Shown here: positions 60,491-64,000 of the stretch, piece by piece
Numbering within the stretch: the first letter of the stretch is position 1
Layout: each line of letters starts with the position of its first letter
Made by a program: the position numbers and the translations under genes
Assembly (NCBI RefSeq): GCF_003985145.1
Contig: NZ_ML133523.1
Coordinates: forward strand, 186,001 to 250,000
DNA: 64,000 bases
Direction: 5' to 3'
Origin: Rhizobium anhuiense
Lineage (GTDB): Bacteria > Pseudomonadota > Alphaproteobacteria > Rhizobiales > Rhizobiaceae
The notes under the pieces: generated by a model
What the model saw: the letters and a program-made list of their open reading frames with translations, nothing else
The model's database searches: none
Told to the model about the DNA's origin: nothing

Positions 60491-60741
60491 TTTTCCACGA
60501 CGCCGAGACGCTGGTGCGCCGGATCGCGACTGCGCGGGAGGTCTTCGGCCTCTCGCCGGCGCAGACCCGGCTTGCTGGGCTGATCGTCGATGGCCACGAC
60601 CTCGCAGCCGCCGCAGATCTGCTCGGGGTCAGTGTCAACACGTTGCGTGCTCAGCTACAGCGCATCTTCGACAAAACCGGCGTACGCAGCCAGGCGGCAT
60701 TGGTACGGGCGCTGTTGAGCGCTGGGGCTCCGAGCCAATAG
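60487..60741 (+). pseudogene. C-terminal HTH remnant of a LuxR-type regulator
   Basis: The frame begins with TTG 60487, inside the CBS-HEPN stop, and encodes FHDAETLVRRIATAREVFGL then SPAQTRLAGLIVDG and the HTH AAADLLGVSVNTLRAQLQRI. The N-terminal sensor half is missing. It marks where the AT-rich insertion joined resident DNA. A short protein could be made but has no clear start. Confidence 0.55.
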
Positions 60742-60743
60742 GC

Positions 60744-60785
60744 TCGACCGCGGGCGTCTGGTTGGGCCAATCGTTCAGAATCGAA
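60744..60785 (-). pseudogene. DUF982 middle-fragment remnant
   Basis: Minus strand encodes ILNDWPNQTPA, matching LLNDWPEQTPA of the DUF982 gene at 57351-57605; similarity stops on both sides. Confidence 0.45.
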
Positions 60786-60856
60786 CTTGATCCATGCGAT
60801 GCCGATGCACCCTTGGAAAGTCCTCCTCTTGCTTCCATCGGCGCTAATGCCTATTT

Positions 60857-60872
60857 TGACCATATGTGGTCA
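60857..60872. promoter_or_regulatory. Probable operator of the Phd/VapC pair
   Basis: TGACCA-TATG-TGGTCA is a perfect palindrome ending 20 bases before the antitoxin start codon, fitting autoregulation by the antitoxin. Confidence 0.5.
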
Positions 60873-60891
60873 TTTAGGACAGGGGGACGCA

Positions 60892-61143
60892 ATGTCGACA
60901 ATCAGCGTGGCAGAGGCGAAGGCGGGTTTCGCAGGTCTGGTCGATGAAGCGGCAAACGGGGAATTCGTGACGATCACGCGGCACGGAAAGCCGGCTGCCG
61001 TGCTTGTGTCGGTCGAGGCGGCCGAGGCGGCGAAAAGGGCTTTGCAGAAGCCACGGCCGAATTTCGGGGATTTCCTGTTGACGTTCCCCGGCGGGGTCGA
61101 GCTGGAGCGGAACCCATCGAAAATGCGGGATATCGATCTTTGA
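60892..61143 (+). CDS. Phd/YefM-type antitoxin
   Basis: 83 residues from ATG 60892 (AGGGGGA upstream). MSTISVAEAKAGFAGLVDEA and FVTITRHGKPAAVLVSV are the Phd/YefM DNA-binding fold; the C-terminal tail (LLTFPGGVELERN) would bind the toxin. It overlaps the VapC gene as TTGA. Confidence 0.85.
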   Translation: MSTISVAEAKAGFAGLVDEAANGEFVTITRHGKPAAVLVSVEAAEAAKRALQKPRPNFGDFLLTFPGGVELERNPSKMRDIDL

Positions 61144-61589
61144 CCGCCTACCTTCTCGACACGAACATCATTTCGAAGTTCGCGCCGGGCAAGGCGCCGC
61201 CGTCCGATCCGGTGCGGGCATGGTTTCATGAGCAGGGCGAAGCCGATGCCCTCTTTCTGTCGGCTCTATCGGTCGCGGAGATCGAGAAGGGAATGCGCAG
61301 CCTTCACCGGCGCGGCGGCATCGAGCGGGCGAAGCGCCTTTCGACATGGCTGGACTCCATCACCGACAGTTTCGGGGATCGGATCTTGCCCATGGATACC
61401 GTTGTCGCGCGCATCGTCGGCGCTCTGGAGGATGAAGCCGCAAGCCACGGCCGTCATCCGGGGCTTGGCGACCTCATCATCGCTGCGACCGCGCACGCCT
61501 ATGACCTCACCGTCATTACGGAAAACCTGCGGCATTTCCAGCCGCTTGACGTCGCCGTCGATCTTCCCGCCGCGTTCCGGTCGGAATGA
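61140..61589 (+). CDS. vapC: VapC-type PIN-domain toxin
   Basis: 149 residues from TTG 61140, overlapping the antitoxin stop. Acidic PIN residues D7 (LLDTNIIS), E47 (SVAEIEKG) and D111 (GLGDLIIAATA) are in place. PIN toxins of this type cleave tRNA or rRNA when the antitoxin is lost. An intact pair on sequence grounds. Confidence 0.85.
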   Translation: MTAYLLDTNIISKFAPGKAPPSDPVRAWFHEQGEADALFLSALSVAEIEKGMRSLHRRGGIERAKRLSTWLDSITDSFGDRILPMDTVVARIVGALEDEAASHGRHPGLGDLIIAATAHAYDLTVITENLRHFQPLDVAVDLPAAFRSE

Positions 61590-61615
61590 TCGGCACCATC
61601 GCCGATGACGAGCCG

Positions 61616-61702
61616 TCACTTGATGTCGCTCGCCCTGGCTGCCGTTATAAACGCCCGCCGCAGCTGCTCGGAAGCACAGCTTTGACCGCGGCGCCGGCTC
61701 AT
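61616..61702 (-). pseudogene. Internally deleted DUF982 gene
   Basis: From ATG 61702 the frame gives MSRRRG then ASEQLRRAFITAARASDIK and TGA. Both ends match the DUF982 protein at 57351-57605 (MSRRRR... and VRRAFITAAKASDIKF), with the middle ~50 codons deleted in frame. Confidence 0.6.
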
Positions 61703-61798
61703 GGCCGCAGCACCTCACGCACCGATCTGAACCTGATCTAAACCCGACCCTCCAAAAGAGATCGTGATATGGTTGGAGTCCAATTTGGAGAAGGGGCT

Positions 61799-63385
61799 AT
61801 GCTGAAAAATCCTATAGTTGGACTGGCGGTTGGCGCGCTTACGGTTTTTGCGACCCACGCAGCAGCGACTGCCGATCCGCTCCCCAAAGGTTTTGAGCGC
61901 CACAAGTTCAACGGATCGGTCAGACCGGAGGTCAAGGACGGCGTGACCCGCTTTGAGATATTCGACCGTCAGTGTTCCAATGTCGACTATGGAGATGGAC
62001 GGGGCGAAAATGATTGTCGCAATGGCAACGTCCGCTCCACGATTCGCTATACGCGAGACATGAGGGTTGGCGAAAGCGTCGAATACAAGTTTGATTTCCG
62101 GCTCGATCCGACTTTTGCCTACAAAGGCTGGCACAACAACTCCGCAAATGGCTTTTATCCCGATGGCTGGGACAGCCATTTGCGTTTCGCGTCCTGGGAA
62201 GGACCGGCAATCCACAATTTCATCTACATGCTGAAGGCCGACACGCGCAACGGCGTGAACTTTCTCGCCCGCCAGTGCCAAAAACCGGAAGATTTCGGCA
62301 AATGGGCGACATTCTCGCTGAAAATCCGATGGGCAAACGATGACAGCGGATGGGCTACGGCAAGCTGCGACAACAAGGTGATCTACGCCGCCGAAGGCGA
62401 AGCAACCAACCAGGCTCCGCATTGCTGGGAATCGAACGAGTGCGAGCCGCAATCAAACCGCGACCCAAAATCATTCAACTTCATTCTCGGCCCGGTGATG
62501 ATGGGTTGGGGCAATGAATGGAAGAACTATGACCATCATACGTCCCAGTTTGACGTGGTGCAGCCGGATGGTATCGGCATCGATGTCCGCAATGTCAGTG
62601 TGACCCGCGGCGTCAGCGCCTATTCCGCCGAACAAGCCGTTTTGCTCAAGACGTTGCAGCAGCAACTGGCTCATTTGGGCTGCAAGCCAGGGAATGTTGA
62701 GGGCAAGCCTGACAAGGCAACACGGCAAGCCGCTCTCTCTTGCCGCAAGTTCGAGAGCGGTTCGCTTCCCCAAGCGCTCAATCTCACGACACTGCGAGCC
62801 TTCGCTGACGCCTATGCCAAGCCGGAGACCGCCAGTCTGCCTTCAGGCAACGCCGCGGCTGGTACCGAAAACGTTTCGTCAAAACCGAGGACCTATATCA
62901 AGCTGGGCGAAATGCTTGCCATGAAGACAGGCAAGGACACCAAGGTGAATTCCAACTTCTATGGCAAGATCAAAGGCGCCAAGAAGGGGCAGAACGAGCT
63001 GGACTTCATCGTACTGGGTCAGTTCGATTACACCGACAACACTTTCAGCCAGCTGTCATTTCTTCTCCAAGACAATCTCTCCAAGGCCGAAGTGAATGCC
63101 GCGGCCAAGTGCGGCTATGGGACGATCAGATTTCCAGATGGCACAGATCATTTGGAGATCGGCATGAAACGTTCGGGAAACTCATTCTCGTCCCCACCAA
63201 GAACTGACTGCTTGATTCAAGCGCTCGGCAAACGACCGGCATCGCAGGTTCCCTACCTCACCACCGGGTTTGCCGATCTGGCTAAATCAATGGTTTCCGA
63301 CGGCGGTTGGAAGAAACTGCGGCATGAAGGTTTGAAGATATTTGTCAAACGTGTTGCGGATGGTGAAATCACGGTCGGCGGCTGA
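61799..63385 (+). CDS. Secreted lyase-like protein with peptidoglycan-binding-type region
   Basis: 528 residues from ATG 61799 (GGAGAAGGGG upstream). A signal peptide (about 1-26) is followed by a beta-rich domain (about 30-270; KFNGSVRPEVKDGVTRFEIF, DWRFDFRLDP-type sheets, YMLKADTRNG) resembling heparin-lyase/concanavalin-fold polysaccharide lyases. A short stretch (about 285-325, LLKTLQQQLAHLGCKPGNVE) is like PG_binding_1, and an unassigned C-terminal domain (about 350-528) follows. Probable exported polysaccharide-acting protein; family assignment tentative. Confidence 0.55.
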   Translation: MLKNPIVGLAVGALTVFATHAAATADPLPKGFERHKFNGSVRPEVKDGVTRFEIFDRQCSNVDYGDGRGENDCRNGNVRSTIRYTRDMRVGESVEYKFDFRLDPTFAYKGWHNNSANGFYPDGWDSHLRFASWEGPAIHNFIYMLKADTRNGVNFLARQCQKPEDFGKWATFSLKIRWANDDSGWATASCDNKVIYAAEGEATNQAPHCWESNECEPQSNRDPKSFNFILGPVMMGWGNEWKNYDHHTSQFDVVQPDGIGIDVRNVSVTRGVSAYSAEQAVLLKTLQQQLAHLGCKPGNVEGKPDKATRQAALSCRKFESGSLPQALNLTTLRAFADAYAKPETASLPSGNAAAGTENVSSKPRTYIKLGEMLAMKTGKDTKVNSNFYGKIKGAKKGQNELDFIVLGQFDYTDNTFSQLSFLLQDNLSKAEVNAAAKCGYGTIRFPDGTDHLEIGMKRSGNSFSSPPRTDCLIQALGKRPASQVPYLTTGFADLAKSMVSDGGWKKLRHEGLKIFVKRVADGEITVGG

Positions 63386-63470
63386 GATCGCAGCACAGCG
63401 CCGCACGTTCCAGCGGCGGCGGCTTCTTCTCCACCGCGTTCCGGTCGGAGTCATTCACACCCGCTCGGGC

Positions 63471-64000
63471 TCACGCCGCACGGATAGTGCCGACGAGATA
63501 GAGCGATCCCGTCACGAGAACCCATGCGCCCGATTCCGCGGCGCCGGCCAGTGCCTCCTGATAGGCCTCGAGCGGGTCCGGCACGACGATGCTCAGCAGC
63601 CCGAGGCTGTCTGCAATCGTCTTCAGCTGTTCCGGCGAACGCGATCTGGCGCCGACGGTGGTGAAGATGATCGATATATCGTGGCGCGTCATCGTCGACA
63701 GCAAGCCTGCCGCGTCCTTGTCTTCCGCGATTGACACGACGGCAATGCCGGGAGCGCGGTACTTTTCTTCCTGCGAGAGGTCGCTCAGAACCGCAGCAAG
63801 GTTGAAGGGAACATGCGCGCCGTCCAGCACCACGTTGACCTTATCGCCGTGGCTGGTGACGACGGCGATTTTTTCAAGCCGTCCCGGCAGGCGGGCAGCT
63901 TCGATCGTCGAGGGATCGAGGAGCTGTGCTCCAAGAGGCTCCGACATCGCGCTTGCGGCCTTTGTCATGACGCCCATTTTCCCGAGGACATCCAGAACCG
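63471..64000 (-). CDS. Mur-ligase/FolC-type C-terminal domain (5' part outside window)
   Basis: At least 176 residues; the frame is open to the window end. RLPGRLEKIAV, VVLDGAHVPFNLAAVLSDL and the end WVLVTGSLYLVGTIRAA match the C-terminal Rossmann domain of folylpolyglutamate synthases and other Mur ligases. DGAHVPFN replaces the commoner DGAHNP, so a specialised relative is possible. The ATP-binding domain lies outside the window. Confidence 0.65.
   Translation of the reverse strand, partial: VLDVLGKMGVMTKAASAMSEPLGAQLLDPSTIEAARLPGRLEKIAVVTSHGDKVNVVLDGAHVPFNLAAVLSDLSQEEKYRAPGIAVVSIAEDKDAAGLLSTMTRHDISIIFTTVGARSRSPEQLKTIADSLGLLSIVVPDPLEAYQEALAGAAESGAWVLVTGSLYLVGTIRAA

Noticed and set aside
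1..64000. tRNA or rRNA genes, phage attachment sites
   Set aside because: Looked for at the prophage, IS and island borders; no tRNA-like cloverleaf, rRNA segment or matching direct repeat was seen by eye.

Overview
The window looks like a chromosomal stretch of a rhizobial alphaproteobacterium (Rhizobium etli/leguminosarum type). The evidence is the GC-rich, GTG/TTG-tolerant genes, a D(-)-tartrate dehydratase, DUF982 and GcrA-like proteins, and several copies of short palindromic intergenic elements of rhizobial type. No rRNA, tRNA or CRISPR array was seen. All calls come from reading the sequence; no database was searched.

Layout. (1) Positions 1-8475 are the late end of a decayed prophage on the minus strand: an SGNH-hydrolase-like protein cut by the window edge, two copies of a lysis module (Rz1/Rz spanin pair plus SAR-type endolysin, the second also with a holin), a third lysis/tail scar, a tail gene with an in-frame stop and a frameshifted tail fibre. 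Between these repeated phage segments sit surface-modification candidates: a polytopic membrane protein, an acyltransferase-3 O-acylase with a small membrane ORF, and a pseudaminic-acid-type methylase. This looks like a lysogenic-conversion region. (2) An IS21-family element (8476-10926, istA frameshifted) lies just upstream of the tail fibre start, and the rest of the phage is absent beyond it. (3) Positions 11-52 kb are ordinary accessory chromosome. Small enzymes are repeatedly paired head-to-head with their own regulator: LysR/tarD-aldolase, LysR/SDR, YafY/VOC, ArsR/SDR, TetR/VOC, AraC/SDR and TetR/RidA. A TetR/membrane-protein pair shares an operator motif. Also here are an adenylate cyclase, a type B carboxylesterase, an AAC(6')-like acetyltransferase, an ABC exporter, an OmpR-type two-component system, a GT25 glycosyltransferase, a cupredoxin, a cobalt-type nitrile hydratase operon and a sulfite-oxidase-like enzyme.

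(4) Positions 52186-57324 form a compact phage-like immunity/early region. An S24 (LexA/CI-type) repressor at 55071 is flanked by a leftward operon of eight small, mostly overlapping genes (including GcrA-like and LuxR-type HTH proteins) and a rightward operon of three. The operator RGGTA-N7-TACCY occurs in both control regions. (5) Positions about 57.8-60.5 kb are a visibly AT-richer insertion holding a Panacea/SocA-type antitoxin with a probable toxin partner (PanAT-like) and, divergently, a small unknown gene and a CBS-domain protein with a C-terminal HEPN-type R-x4-H motif. Its right edge truncates a LuxR-type regulator. A Phd/VapC toxin-antitoxin pair between DUF982 remnants follows, then a secreted lyase-like protein and the C-terminal part of a Mur-ligase/FolC-type enzyme at the window end.

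The two most interesting regions are the prophage with repeated lysis modules separating envelope-modifying genes, and the stacked repressor / PanAT-like / CBS-HEPN / VapBC block at 52-61.6 kb, where the CBS-HEPN locus is the best candidate for a poorly described system.
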